DNA from: Pyrenula massariospora
Taxonomy: Eukaryota > Ascomycota > Eurotiomycetes > Pyrenulales > Pyrenulaceae
Reading direction: 5' to 3'
DNA length: 64,000 nt
Assembly (NCBI GenBank): GCA_021030905.1
Contig: JAGFMI010000007.1
Span: forward strand, 930,001 to 994,000
Below are positions 34,801 through 47,524 of this stretch, piece by piece. Made by a program: the position numbers and the translations under genes. Below the pieces are notes generated by a model. The model saw only the letters and a program-made list of their open reading frames with translations. It searched no databases and was not told the DNA's origin. Position 1 is the first letter of the stretch, and each line of letters starts with the position of its first letter.

Positions 34801-37800
34801 TGGCTCCTCACGACCAGCGGATAGGAGGGACAACCTTGACAATACACCACTATCAACACTCTGAAACATTGTATTGATAGGACGCGCGTCTCATCAAGAT
34901 CCGGACCTGCCTTTCAGCTGGGCAAGCATCGGTCCTGTTCCTTGCAATTGAAAAGCATGTTTGGTGGCTGTGCCATTGCCGATCAGTGGCTTGGCGTGAG
35001 GTTTTTGCCACATAAGGTAGAGTGCTCTTCTAGAAAATGTATGGAACCACTCCGGCATTTGGCGGATGAAGTTACAGAGCTGACGACGAGATCTTCGAAC
35101 TCTTGGTCAATGAGCGATTATTAGCCTTTAGTAGAACGCGTGACTAATATTCTCACAATTGTGATTGGTTGGGCAATGACGACAATGTCTAATATCACGT
35201 GATTGCGGCGCATACGTGGGGCGGTGTAAATGATAGGAGACCAAGAAAAGAGCGGATGGTGCGAGACATTTGGTCATGAATTGCTAGCCAAACATAAATA
35301 ACGCACTGAGAAAGTCTCATACAGTCCGAAATAAGGTACATGGGGCGGGATCAGTCCTTACAAAGTTCGAAACTATCGTAACTTTGAAACCCAGGATGGT
35401 CCTCCAGAGCCATTGCATCCAGCTGCGAGAACCAAGTAAATGGCATGTCAAAGCCCAGGTGATATTCATCAAATCGACAAGGCTGACCTATCAATGACAA
35501 AGCCAAGTCTGTAGTTAGCTGTACGACGTCGAGGTTCCAATTTGTAACGACAGCCAACCACAAAGATCTTTGGGTATAAAGCTGAGGTTCTTGGGGCTCA
35601 AGCTACCAGAAGCTTGATTCGTTGCGTCTCAAGAACATTCTAGGTATCGCAGTCAATAAATCAAAGCCACAACTGTGGTGACAAGCCATGAATCGAATGC
35701 CACGTGGCTGCAGTGGACTGAACACAGGTTAGGAAAACAATGCGATGCCGTCACAAGACACCGTGTTCGAGAGGTGGAAGGCCCAAGCTCAAATTAAGGC
35801 AAAGGATTGCAGCGATCCTTTCTCCCGGCTTTTTAGGTTCGTGAGGTGTGTTTTACCCCAACGTAGGTGCAGCAACCTTACCAAAAGGAACTCGTACGAC
35901 AGTCCATGCCTTCGGACCACTAAAATATTGAGGATGGAGTAGTACGTTGAGCAACGATGGCGTAGATAGCGCAAGGCAACTACTCAAACCACCGTATGTT
36001 GTGACGCTTTGCTTTTCCGAGGGGCAACGAGGTGTTGTCATGAGGCTCACGTATTGGACGCTCAAGGCGGCAAGTCCAGACTAGTAGCTCTGAAGCGTCA
36101 TAGCAAGGATGACGCTGCACGTAACTATGAAGACAAGGGTTTCAAAAGGCAAAGTTGGCATTGAGGGCTGAGAAGTCGGAGCCATGGACAAATCACTATT
36201 TGCAGCCCAAATGTTTGAGTTGATAGGCTTACAAATCTCCAGGCAAAATTGTGAAGCAGCGGCAAAGGAAAGAAGGAAAAAACCTTAGCGAAGAGGATGC
36301 CTAGGCTAAGACGCCCATCCTCCGCGCAGACCAAGCTCGCTGTGTCGGTGAAGGCAGCTGAAAAGCTCAGTAAGGTGAGCCATGACTCATGAAAATGCTA
36401 AATTTGATTTGCTTTGCGTCAAGAAGTTTATCAAGGGACTCGGGCGCATCCAAAATTTTTGCAACCAGGAGCCAACAACGTTACAGCTAAGTAGAAAATT
36501 CTTCCGGCAAAGTCAATATTGACAGACACATGTGAAGAAACATGGCAGAAAATGTGGGCATCGGTAACCCTGTACCAACTATCAATAAGCTCTGGCATGT
36601 GACAACAATAATGAAAGTTAAGAGCTCGTGCGAAGTTCTGTCCCGTATTAAACACGAAGCTCGACTGCGTCTGAATAGAAGTCTCGGAGACTTCTGAGAT
36701 AATGTCTATAGGTGAGAGCTACATTGACGGCGTAGAATGTCATAGAAAGAAAACGTTGTCAGCAATACGCGCTGTGGGATAAATTTTCAGAGCACGTGAG
36801 CGTTCGCCGCCGATACCGGGATGCCGAATATCGGCTGCATTCGAGGACCACCATGAGTTATTTTCTTCGTAAAAGGACGCCACAGTGGCAAGTAGTGGCG
36901 AGGGATTCAAGACTTAGGGAGCACTACAGTTTGTTCTCAGGACTTGTCGCTGCCGTGTTAAGGTGCGAATTGCCGCCTTGATGACGCTCAAAAGCCGAGG
37001 GGCAAGTTTGTGAAGCTTGGCATTTGTGCAAAAAAAATCTCAAAGAAAAGGAAGCATGTTTGGTGGGCGATGAGAGACCTCGGGTAGCAAAACTCTACAT
37101 AGGCTTCATCTTAGTCTATTGCATGTGAATAGATTATGTGGAGCAGCCGGTTCTTATGGTGTGATTACGACCTCGAGCATCTGACAGATGATCGATAGTG
37201 TCTAGACTCACGTGATTCGCGGCGTATCACATACTATCGGATCGCTGGAGGCTCAAGTGAGTGGCTAAGCTTAAGCGGCGGCTATTGACTGCGAATCATG
37301 GGAACTTGATTTGTGCTTCAAGATTCATTAAATGCTTGCCCTTGGCGTCTATCGTAACGTCTCATCGCGGGAACCGCATTTCGAAGCCGCCCTTAGACAC
37401 GATCCTCCTTGATATTAACATGATCTGTAACGTTCCAGGAAATGGTCTAGGGCATTAAATGAACATAGATCCCGGGTTTGCTTGGAAAATCTTAGAGACA
37501 AAGCGATTGAAGCCTGGGAAGTCGGTGTTGAGATGGGATTACAATCGGGCGCATGTAGGAAAGCGGGTTAGTAATGGTCAGTGTAGTAGACTCTCATCAC
37601 AGCGTCCCTCGTACGGTATCCTTCCAGCGAAGCCATGACCTATCTGTCGAGGCTTTCATCGGAAGATTCGTGATAGCGATAGGTCATCTGCATTGTCCTC
37701 CCTATTGTAAGCGTGCCATGACGATGCGAGAGCAGCAACGGCGTCTGCCTTGAAAACAGCCATCGCGAAATTTTTCAGAGAAACAGCCGAAGCAATCAAG

Positions 37801-39258
37801 CGCAAGGCAACAGGCGCTAGCAACGTATAGAACAAAGCGCCGTGAGTAAGCGCATGAGCAGACTGAAATTGCAAGGCAGCCTGAACAAGGAGAATGACCA
37901 GCTATGTAACTTAGTTTCGGCTCAGGGGCTCGCAGCAAGGGCAAGGAGAAGAGGGACGGGTCCGAGCCGTGCTTCGGTTTTCGCCGGGTCACGGGAGTTC
38001 GCCGAAAAGAAGAAGTAGGACGAAACCGGCGGTCTACCTTTTTTAGACCTACCGGACTCCCCGTTGACTTACGCAGGGCGCAATGAGGTCTTTTGCGGGT
38101 TGCTTCTTTGATTTCTTGAAGAGCGCATGAGCTCCAATGAAGATGAGGACAACAAAGCTGAGAGGAACGGCAGCCTTGGACCCCACTTATAGCTGCGTTC
38201 AGGTCGACAGGCAACGATATGGCAGGCAATGCGTTCTTTTTCTGAGCCGCCAACCTGCAAGAATAGGGTCTGATTCTAGGCATACAGCGCGAGAACCCTG
38301 GGGAGGATTTCGCCGATTCAGCAACCAAATTGCTGTTTGGGGTCTGTTCGGTTGGGGTTGGAACTCTGTTTTTGGATCGGGTACTAAAAGCTATCACTGG
38401 ACGGCAAGGGGATGCGAACTCGTACCTTCGTGATAGGTGGTTTTCGACTCCAAGGCGGTGCGTAGGAGTCTTCGATAATGTAGTAGAACGATGCTCGTTG
38501 GTGAATAAACGGGGACTTTGTTAGCAATAAGGAAGTCGTGGGGTGGTCGGGGCTATAAGCCGCGCCAACCGCATCCGTCGCAAGGCTGAGCGCCCCTTTG
38601 AAATGACTTTGCCTTGCGGCTATGAGAAACTGCGAGGGTGGCGCCGACACGAAACATGTGTGGTATCATTGGCTCGCTGTACACATTTTTGGTGAGTCAA
38701 GCACACACGGGTTCTGACCATGGGTGGTGCCTACATCACAAGTTCTCTAATGAAAAGGCGCCATTACAGTGCATGCTCATTTCTTTCCTCTGAGAGAAAA
38801 GTAGATTGCAAGCTAAGGAACTAAAGACCAAATGACTGTTGATCATGAGCGCTAGCCCGAGCATGCTCAGGCGCATATGCATGAATATGGAATATGACGT
38901 ATGCAGCTGTTTCGTTGAGCGCTGATGTACAGGGACGTATGCTGTTTGCAAGCCAAGGACCGTCCGAAGATTCCTTCTTTGTGTCCCATCGCCCGAGAAC
39001 AGATCCAAGATTGGTTGGAAGAATTGTTGCCAAGATATTTGGCACGTGGCACAAGAAACGTGCGCCTATTTCGAGGGTGATTCGGTAATTGAATACCGGT
39101 CTCCTCGCATGAATGGATGTGGAAGTCTTCACAGTCTAGAGCTTCCATCCCATGATCGTTGGGTAAATTTGCAATTTGTGTTGTTTAGCTGAGATATTGG
39201 GTTGTCTCTGAGGAAGCCTTCGTGGGCAAATGAAGGACAATTGACCCTGTGATTACGA
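31824..39258. other. Gene-poor region, 7.4 kb
   Basis: No recognisable gene. 32240-32620 is very C-rich with no coherent frame. 32700-32830 has short simple repeats (GTGCTG, GCTT, CATG). The longest frame, 37702-38397 on the minus strand, has no ATG start and no family motif. A minus-strand frame at 35351-35596 reads like a protein C-terminus and is listed apart. Two similar 30-bp blocks lie at about 35185 and 37198. This looks like decayed accessory sequence. Confidence 0.45.
35351..35596 (-). pseudogene. Orphan exon-like frame, unknown protein
   Basis: Open frame of about 81 codons after a stop, with an acceptor-like TGGTAG at its 5' edge. The translation has protein-like composition (phrases DLALSLIGQPCRFDEYHLGF and FTWFSQLDAMALEDH). 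I do not recognise the family, and no upstream exon with a start could be found in the same direction. It may be the last exon of a dead gene or chance. Confidence 0.2.
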
Positions 39259-42220
39259 TCAAGTCACCTCGACTTCCGAGTCTGTCATTTTAATGTCAGT
39301 GTCAGGATCAGCAGACATGGTTGGAGATCGTCCGTCGCTCATTTCGGAATCAACAGGAGAAGAAAATGCGAGAGCTGCAAATTGCTTGGTCTCGTGGTCG
39401 TACGAGAGCCATCGGTCAAGCTATAGTGGTTAGAGAGAGAAAATTCGCATTGATTTTGCCGGACTTACATGAGACAATTGTCTTCCGAGCCAAAGACAGC
39501 GCTCTGCTCTTGTGATATTGTGACTTGGGAGCTCTAGCGATCGTTCATCCTCGTCAACGAGGTTGTCCAAGAAGAACCTTGCTGGGAAGTAGTATTGGCT
39601 CCAAAGCAAGCCACGCATAACGAAGTCTTCTGGTAACTGCCGACCAGTCCCACTCAACGAGTGAGGGAACGTATCTTGCTCAACATGAGCATCAACGACA
39701 CCTGATCTACCGATAGTGTTTAGGAAGACTGCAATCTTCTCCCATGGGATGTGATCCTCGACGTAAAATAGGAGAGCCGGTAAAGAGGCAAGCGACCAAA
39801 TAAAAGCAAGCATGACGTGAACGAATGGAAGCACATTTTTATCGCCTATCCGTTGCAAGTTGATGTTGAACGTCCTCATAGCAATATGATAGACGTGCGG
39901 TACAACTTCTGCAGATCCAGTAAATTTAGCCTCGGAGGGATGGCTATCTCGAGGGGAGCGAGAAACCAGCCGCTGCACCTTCGGGTCTTCAGACTGATCG
40001 ATATTGTCCCAAAGGTCCTTCGGGTGCATCTGCTCGGTGGTTGCTAGCTCTGGCATTGGTTGAGTCTGTCGCTGGTCATTGGTACTCGTGTTGCTAGTCT
40101 GAGCAGCCTCTTGCGCCTTGAGCTTTGCCTCTTCCTTTTCACGTAAAACTTTCGTGATGAAAGCATCATTCTCGCCAAAATCCTGTAACGCGGCACAGAG
40201 AGTTGATGCAATCTCTGGCCCCTGAACTCTCCATTTCGATGTTACACGGCCAATGTGATTATCCAGAACAGAGAGAAATTGCCGAGCCAAGGCATTGAAC
40301 TCATTAATGGACCCACGGGTAAATAAAAGGCCGTGAGCTTTAACGAATGAAGCCTCCACGACGGGATACTTTTGACTGGCGACATCCGGAGTCTCCAGGA
40401 AGGGGTTAAAAAGTAGCATAACTGACTCCCGAGCATTATGAAATGGCGTAATGCTGACCAAAGCCTTGCTATAATAGAATAACTAACAACTAAGTCAGAG
40501 CATAATTTGACGAGAAGAGACATGGCTTACTTGTTGCACGATATTCGGTCTGGCAAGTACAGCTAGGTGGTGCTGAATACGCCCAACGTTGGGGCTTTTA
40601 TCCGCAGCTTTATTATACCACATTCTAGCAACACCTGACCATGTCTCTCTATCACGTAGATCCACTTCCTCAATCGCCATTCGATATCTAGCAAGATCCC
40701 CTAGACACTCGATCCATGTTTCCTCAAAACTGGTAATAGACTCCTTTAGAAGGGCCATCATCGAGTAAGAAAGGTAAACAAAGGCGAGCATATGATCTAG
40801 ACTATCTGGTAATCTATGGCGAAGGAGTTCAAGAAAGGAATGGATACCATGCCGCCACATACGTGAAGGCATAGCGTACTTGGTCGCCAGCTTTTTAAGT
40901 TGCGGACTAGCACTTGGATGCTGCGAGGCAAGAAAAAAATCATGGTGTTCGTGTAAAAGTGTTCGATGAAGGGCAATAAGCGCCTGCCATTGCTCATTTG
41001 ACAATTTATTCGTGCTGCTTGCTTGTTGATGGTCAATCTCAACGCATTTCTTTTCCACCATTACTAAGCCAGCATAAATCCCTGTAGTCGTGTTTAGACA
41101 TTAAAGATTGTCGACGACAGAGGTCTTTTTGACATACCTTTCACTTCGCTAACGAGCTGCTCCTGAGTTATGGGTCGCGTCTCTGGCTGCAGAAGGATAC
41201 CGGATTCTCTTTCAGAAAATGCTTTAAAAGGTTGATGAAACTTTTCGGATTCAAAAATTGATTTGGAGCTAAGCTTTGTGCTTGGAGCGGCGAAGCCAGC
41301 GTGGTTACTACTACGAGCTGTCGAAGAGTAGATGCCTCTGTTCAGCTTCGGTGACTGAGCCTGTGCTGACACCATGCGCGGCGGTGAGGTTCGGGACGTG
41401 ATTGTGTCACGAGCAGGGTCGTAGAGAACCGATTGCTGTGAGGCTAATGCTGAGCCGCGGTCGAAGGATGACTCTTGCCCACTCAGTGTCCGGTTGTGGG
41501 ACTTTGGTAGACGTGCGGCATCGTCGTCTGACGGTCTCTTTCGAGGGTTGGGCGAAAACACCTTGCTCGACTCCTGTGAAGGAGAACTGGGATCGGGATT
41601 GGATGAGCGCAAGCCAAGATCGCTGAGGCGCCTCCCCACAGATAGATTGCTCTCGGAGGTAGGTTTTTCCACGCTTGCACGCTTAATTATCCCGGGTCTA
41701 TGTGACACCATTGGTGAAGGGCAGAAGGTGGGGCCAGTAATTGCCATAACACCTTCCGCGACTCTGAGAGGAGAAGTCAGAAAACGCGTGGAAAGAACAG
41801 TCTCAAGGATGTTTCTGATCCACAGACTTTTGATGCAACGACGAAGTAAGAGATAGTTGAGGACCCTCATATAAGCAGCGCAGATATCGGAAATGTTACG
41901 TCCGGAGTGAACGTTTTCGCCACCGCCCGAGGCAGTGATCAGAAGTCGGTCATGTCCCATTGCATTCAAAGTTTCATTCAAGGACAATATGGAAAGGTGA
42001 AAGGTAGAAGGAGAATGTGAAAGACTTACCCATCGTCATCCGGTGCAAAGGATCCATCGCCAAAGGACTGAATGTGCTCCAGGTCCTGGATGTGGATCTT
42101 GCTTTCATGTGGGCTATCATATGGTTTTTGTGGCGGGCGTTCATTACGTGCCCTTTGCCGCTGATACTTTGTCACGCCCTGAGTAATGAAATGTTCTTGC
42201 TCCCGTTGAGTTTTGCTCAT
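39259..42220 (-). CDS. EST1-like DNA/RNA-binding domain protein
   Basis: Member of the Est1/Ebs1/SMG5-7 group, with roles in telomerase recruitment or nonsense-mediated decay. The model has five exons: 42220-42030, 41763-41138, 41081-40531, 40482-39469 and 39420-39259, summing to 847 residues in frame. Introns 2-4 are 48-56 nt with good signals; intron 4 (39468-39421, GTAAGT..CTAAC..TATAG) replaces an early stop by 54 further residues. The first intron would be 266 nt, so the first exon is the weak part; an internal start (MAITGPTF, about 41743) is the alternative. The N-terminal third is disordered, rich in Ser and Pro. The core has the helical repeats of the EST1 DNA/RNA-binding domain (EVKGIYAGLVMVEKKCVEID, RMWRHGIHSFLELLRHRLP, WYNKAADKSPNVGRIQHHLA). 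No PIN domain is present, so it is closer to Est1/SMG7 than to SMG6. Confidence 0.85.
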
Positions 42221-42817
42221 ATCTATCTACAGAGAATCCTATTTCTATCGTCAGTTCTGCCATGGCAGGTGTGAGGACAAGGGCAAACAGCGGGTGATGG
42301 CGGGGTTAAGCGGGAGAAGCCGAGGACACGAACATACCTCAAACGCCGGACGACGACGAATGCAACAGGGTGAAAGACTGGACAATATGAAGAGCCTCAG
42401 TCTGGCACAGTCGACTGGAAAGGTGCGAGCATCGCTCATAAAGGGACATTCTCTGCGATTTCGCCAGACGGGGGTGGGTCTCGAGCGGTCACTGCGGTGC
42501 GGCTCTGGAATTTAGCGCCGTTGCCTAAATTCGCCGCCAGGTCAGCCACTTTTGTCAGGAAGGGGATCCCCTCACCACCCCGCTCTGGAGGAACTCCTGG
42601 ACGAGGGAGTTTCGCCCCCCCCCCATTATTATTGTCAATCAGGGCCAACATCCCTTCCGCCCTCGGATGTTTGTGTGCTTTGGACACGTAGACAGCCCCG
42701 ACAGCCTCGCAGATTGACCTGTCGCGCGCCGGAGTATTGTACTGTATTGCATTTTACTGCAGGCCGTCTATGTGTCTCCTGCGCCTGCCTTGCGTGGAGA
42801 GCTCCAGGTCAGCGACC

Positions 42818-43029
42818 ATGTCCGGCATCACAAGACAGACGTAGGACCGTCATTGCATGTCAGATGCTTCACCATAATGGTGAGTTTCTGACCAAGCTTG
42901 CCCCTCTCCCAAACTTCGCAACCTCTACAAAGAGCGACAGTGACTGTCTCTGCTGACAAGCTGAAGGCGCTGCTGAGCGCGCCGGCCAGCTCCATTAACG
43001 ACGACCAGTCGACGCCTCCGGATTACTAG
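42818..43029 (+). CDS. Possible two-exon small protein (39 residues), unrecognised
   Basis: An ATG at 42818, a possible donor at 42841 (GTAGGA), a CTGAC branch-like site and an acceptor ending at 42932 join two exons in frame for 39 residues. The C-terminal phrase SADKLKALLSAPASSINDD has the look of a real helix. No family is recognised, and chance could produce a frame this short. Confidence 0.2.
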
Positions 43030-44513
43030 TTTCAGGGAACTACGTGAGTAGCATAAAGCTCATGGTGATCTCTTACACACTTCTTGAGGGCCAATCCAGG
43101 GCATCAAGGCCCGGTGTCTTTATTTACAGCTTATGCTCACCCTGCTCTGCTCCTTTTCTTTACTCCTGGTCGCCTGTCAGTCTCTGTTTCTGTTCAGCTT
43201 GGAGAGACTATCTTGTAGCCGCACCAGCCTGGACGCCAATATTGGCCTGGATCACCTGAAGTTGACATTGCTCCCCCTTACCTGACCCAGGGCCATTTTG
43301 AGAAGCTGTGGTTCCGAATCAAATCCAAGGCATCCAAGACTGTCCAACATTGAGGCCAGGCAACTTTCATCTACTACATCGGCTTCGTTTGAGTGAAACT
43401 GGGGGGCGCATTAATAGATCGGAAAGCACTGCCCCTGCGTCGGGTACCTCTGGGATCTGTCAGGTACCGGATCTTGATCTCCCGGGCATTGATTCAAGGT
43501 CGGAAGCGGATTTTCGCCAGAGCTCTCACTGCCCTGGTGGTCTGATCTGTCCAGCTTGCCGCTGGGACCTTTTCGTCCCAAGAATTTCGTTAGCGTGATT
43601 GGGAATTTCCTTCTTGCTATTTTAATCGGTTCTAATTCGCTGCCATGTAGACTAAACCGTTTTGGGGAAAAGCTTGGCTTGTCAATCTCGGCAAGATTTC
43701 TGTAATTTGTTCTTATTGATAATCCCTCTGTGATATCTTTGAGAGCCGTGCTCTTCGTCGAGTATGTGAAATACAAGCGTTTATCTCACTGCTGTCTAGG
43801 ATTCAGACATTTGGGATCCTCGCTTGGGGATGCGTGAGCTCTTTCCAAAGTGCAGACCTCCTCCCACTTCAACACCCCAACCACCTCCGCTCAGCAATCC
43901 TCGCAGACAGCGTATTCGGGCCTGAGACCTACCATTCATCGCCGCCATGCATTGCGTTATTCGAGCATGAGGCTTCAAGCCTTCCCTTCATTCGTGCTGA
44001 GAAGCGAAAACTCTATGCAGTCCTGCCTTATCTGCAAAGCTGAACAGAAACTGCTTGTGGATTGAGAGTGAAAAAGGCAAAGATTTTTCGAATACAGCCA
44101 TACAAAATTTGGGGAATCATGCAGTTTCATACCCTTCAACGCTTGGAAACAGCGCATCCGTGCGTATATGTCCAAAGTGAGGCGATTCAACGTTGGGGAT
44201 ACATTACTGGTTGGCAGGAGTAACCACTCGTTGTCTTCCACACCTCATATTGTCGTGACTGGTTGGCCACGTGCAATTCACTTGTGGCCTCGTCGAGAGC
44301 AATCCAACCACCTTTCTTTGAATTGTAAATGAGATGAAAATCCCGCGAGTCATGGACGCGCCTCTTCCCCAAATGCCAGCCACATACTGCCAGGCCATGC
44401 TGTCTCTCACGGACGCAGACAGCTTTTGGTGTGCATTCTGTATATGACAAGAGGTTGGTAATGTAATCACAACAGATCTATCACATATTCGATGTCGGCC
44501 ACTAGCCGCTTGA

Positions 44514-45015
44514 ATGCCTTGCGGATTGGAAGGCAACTATTGCATTCCCATGTTTCGCAGGGAATGTCTTTTGGATAGTCTAGTTGAGCTTCTAGAGAAG
44601 AGGTTTGGAGGCTCCAACAACCTTGAAACCATCACTGTGATACTATCGCCAACCAATCTTGTAGCTATGCAGTGTCCAACCACTCTGCCCCCTACAGAGA
44701 TTAATGATGACGGGTCATGGTCTAAAATTAAATACGGTTCACTAGAGATACGGGCGGACGCCTTTCATGCAGTCTGTGACTCAGTTTCAGGTAAGTCCAA
44801 ATTGCTTCTGCCGCAATGGCTCATACCATAGTATCATCTTCTCAGCTTCGTGGTGTGCAAGGCTCATGCTGGTACCTCAGAATATTTGCAGAGCAGCTCC
44901 GTCCTTTGGAAATGTGGATCTAGTCCGTGTGATAATCCCTCTGCCACGGATCTCCAAAAGCGTAGTGAGCTGCAGCAGAAATCAGTTCTACAGTAGATTC
45001 CGAAGTGCGCTCTGA
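44514..45015 (+). CDS. Possible two-exon protein, F-box/LRR-like fragment
   Basis: Exon 44514-44790 joins exon 44846-45015 over a 55-nt intron with a strong GTAAGT donor and a TTCTCAG acceptor, giving 148 residues in frame. The phrase NNLETITVILSPTNLVAM followed by CPTTLPPTEINDDGSWS and later repeats with Leu/Val spacing recall the leucine-rich part of fungal F-box-like proteins. There is no N-terminal F-box, and a stop lies directly before the ATG, so this may be a truncated copy. No function is assigned. Confidence 0.35.
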
Positions 45016-47524
45016 AGTTGTTTGCCTTATTGCCTTTTTTTTGGCGCTACCTACGTCAGCCAATAACGAGGGGCACTTCCGCATCCTTGCATATAGCGCG
45101 CCAGCCACGGAGCTACCCCTGTCTCGTGTGCATATACCCCGCCTACACCAGGAATGTTACTTTCAATAAGGGTCTTGGGGACATCAGAGAGATTCGATAG
45201 CAACCGGTGGAAATCTAATGGAGAGGGTGAGTGAGAGGCTCTGCAAGACCCATGAGAGACATAGAATTCTAAGATTGGCAAGATCGCTCCGGTCATCGGA
45301 AAGGAGCCCTAATTGCGGTATGTTGGTTGCCTCATCAGTGATATGCCGCGTCTATGTCATAGATGCATTTGCCATTCCTGTGGAGGATGTCCTGCAACCG
45401 AGATTAGGAAGGTGAGACAATTGGCTCTTCATCCAAATAGCCAGCTCAGGCCACTGACAATGTCCATAGGGCAAGGTTTTGAAGCTTCAAATCACTTAGA
45501 AGATGCCCCCAATGCTTTAAGGCAAATGTGGCCAATAATCTGGTCGCGGCTTTGGAGAATACAGCAACGACATCGGCGCTCAGGCTTTCGTCGATTGTAC
45601 TTTCGGTAAGGCACTACGTTACCTTGCGTAAGAAGTCACGAACCTATCTACCGGATGCAAGGCTGAAAACCTGCACTTCTATCACTTCATTGCTGGCCGC
45701 ATGTTCGGCTGCCGATCATTGGCCTGTGCCGTCTAGGATTCTTTTTAGCCCCATTTGCCTAAGGTCCACTATCAGCACTCTATTTGATCCTCTCAGCCCC
45801 ACAAGGCTGTGTTCCATCATCGAATTTGTTTGAAAGATGCAAGATGTTTGAAGGAAGAATCTATATCAACAATTGAGGAATTCGATCTTTTCAAAGATAC
45901 AATACAGTGTTTTGTCCCCGCATTCTCGTTTAAGCATCGGTCATTTCCTCGTTTTCAACCAAGTTCAGCAGTTACATGACTTGTGTATCAAGCCTCGTCA
46001 CTAGTTCCATTCTCGTCCGCCATCAATGCCACGGCATCCCTAGCGTTTCCCAGTGATCGGTTCTCATTCGTGCAATGAACATACGTCTCGTCAGAGCCTC
46101 AGCCAGAACCCCGAGAGCGAATAGAATTTAGTGCGGCTTGCATACACTGGTGCAGCCTGACGACAGTCAGGCAGCCCGCATTACTACATTTGTTTTGCGA
46201 CAGATGCACTTTGCTATTCACCTACTCATTTCCTGCGAGCTGAGTTGATCGTTCTCAATACAAAAGTCTTATTTGACTGACTAAGCCATTACAAAGCCAG
46301 ATTATATGCGAGTGCTTCCCGGGCATCGTGACACCTGGCGACCAAAGCTCTATCTCCGATCGACTACATCAACTTTTCAACCCCGCAGGTCAATGCTATA
46401 CTAGCGTCCACCCCTCTCCTAATATTCCGCCGAGAGCCTCACCCTGCTCTTAGTTCTACCTCAAGGCCCCTCGATGCCTGGCCCGTTACGCCGCGCTTGC
46501 ATGCGGCTCTTCTCGGGCCTTGCCTGAGGCTGCCTTTTGACATGTCACTTAGAGCGGCGCAATGTTGAATGACCAGCGGACCATCTCCCAAACCCCGAAG
46601 ACATCATGAATACTCCACGAATTGATTTGTGAAACCACGGGCGGAGAATCGAGACTAAGAGTGGGGGACAATTATGCCGTCATACAAGGCTCGCGATTGT
46701 TCTGTTTGCACATCGCACCAAAGGCCTTTGCATCCCGTCGTGGAACCTTGGTAGAGTACAGCTCGCATTGTGGGTTAGCTTACTCTTCCATCTCAATGGC
46801 TAGCATAGCGAGGATCATAGAGCCTCGATGCCTGAAACCGGTGCCGTTTATCCTTTCAATTTCGGTGCTAGTAGGAGCTGAAAAGGGAATTTGCTATTAC
46901 ATTCAGGCGTCTCCTACCCAATTGGGGCGTCGTAGCAATACCGGTAATGCGTCATTAGACAAGGGTCTGACCGCTTGATCACCAGGTAAGTTCTCTCACA
47001 ACGGTATAGGATCACGTTCCTTTCTTCTGCAAGACCCTCGCCGGCAGTCAAACCTCCTAGATAGGCTGCGTATAACGCTTTGATCCTTTATACGAACCCG
47101 AGGTACGGGAAATCCTACGTAAGATAAGAGCTGAACTGGGCGTGTTGCCTTACAGATTGATGAACATCACACTTCTAAGAAGGGAGTTGAATCCTTCTTT
47201 CTAAAATGTCGGGCGTTGAATGTCTCTACCAGACATGCAGATGTTGCTGCTATCGTGAACTTGAGGCTCAGCGAGGAACGACACTCTTGACCTCTTCCGG
47301 GGACTTTCTTTCGGCTTTAAGGACGGTATTCGCGAATCTGTGCCTCACCGGAATTCGGAAAGTAAGTCTCTCTAAAGACCGTGGAAGACTTCAATTGCGT
47401 CGTTCCATATCCCGTTACAATCGTACCATCAGTTCCCATCGTGCCCTCGGCCGACGTTAAGCCGATGGAAAAACTTCAAGTCCACTACTTGGAGAAGACC
47501 ACATCATATGTCGTGACAGTCTTT

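Larger units (their letters stand above)
42221..47524. other. Gene-poor region, 5.3 kb
   Basis: Apart from two weak candidates (42818-43029 and 44514-45015) no gene is recognisable. The first 500 bp should contain the EST1-like promoter. A C-run lies near 42613-42624. 45200-47500 shows only short unrelated frames. Confidence 0.4.

Noticed and set aside
37702-38397. Long minus-strand open frame (231 codons) in the gene-poor region
   Set aside because: No ATG near the start, no family motif, many Cys/Arg/Ser residues as in chance frames of this composition.
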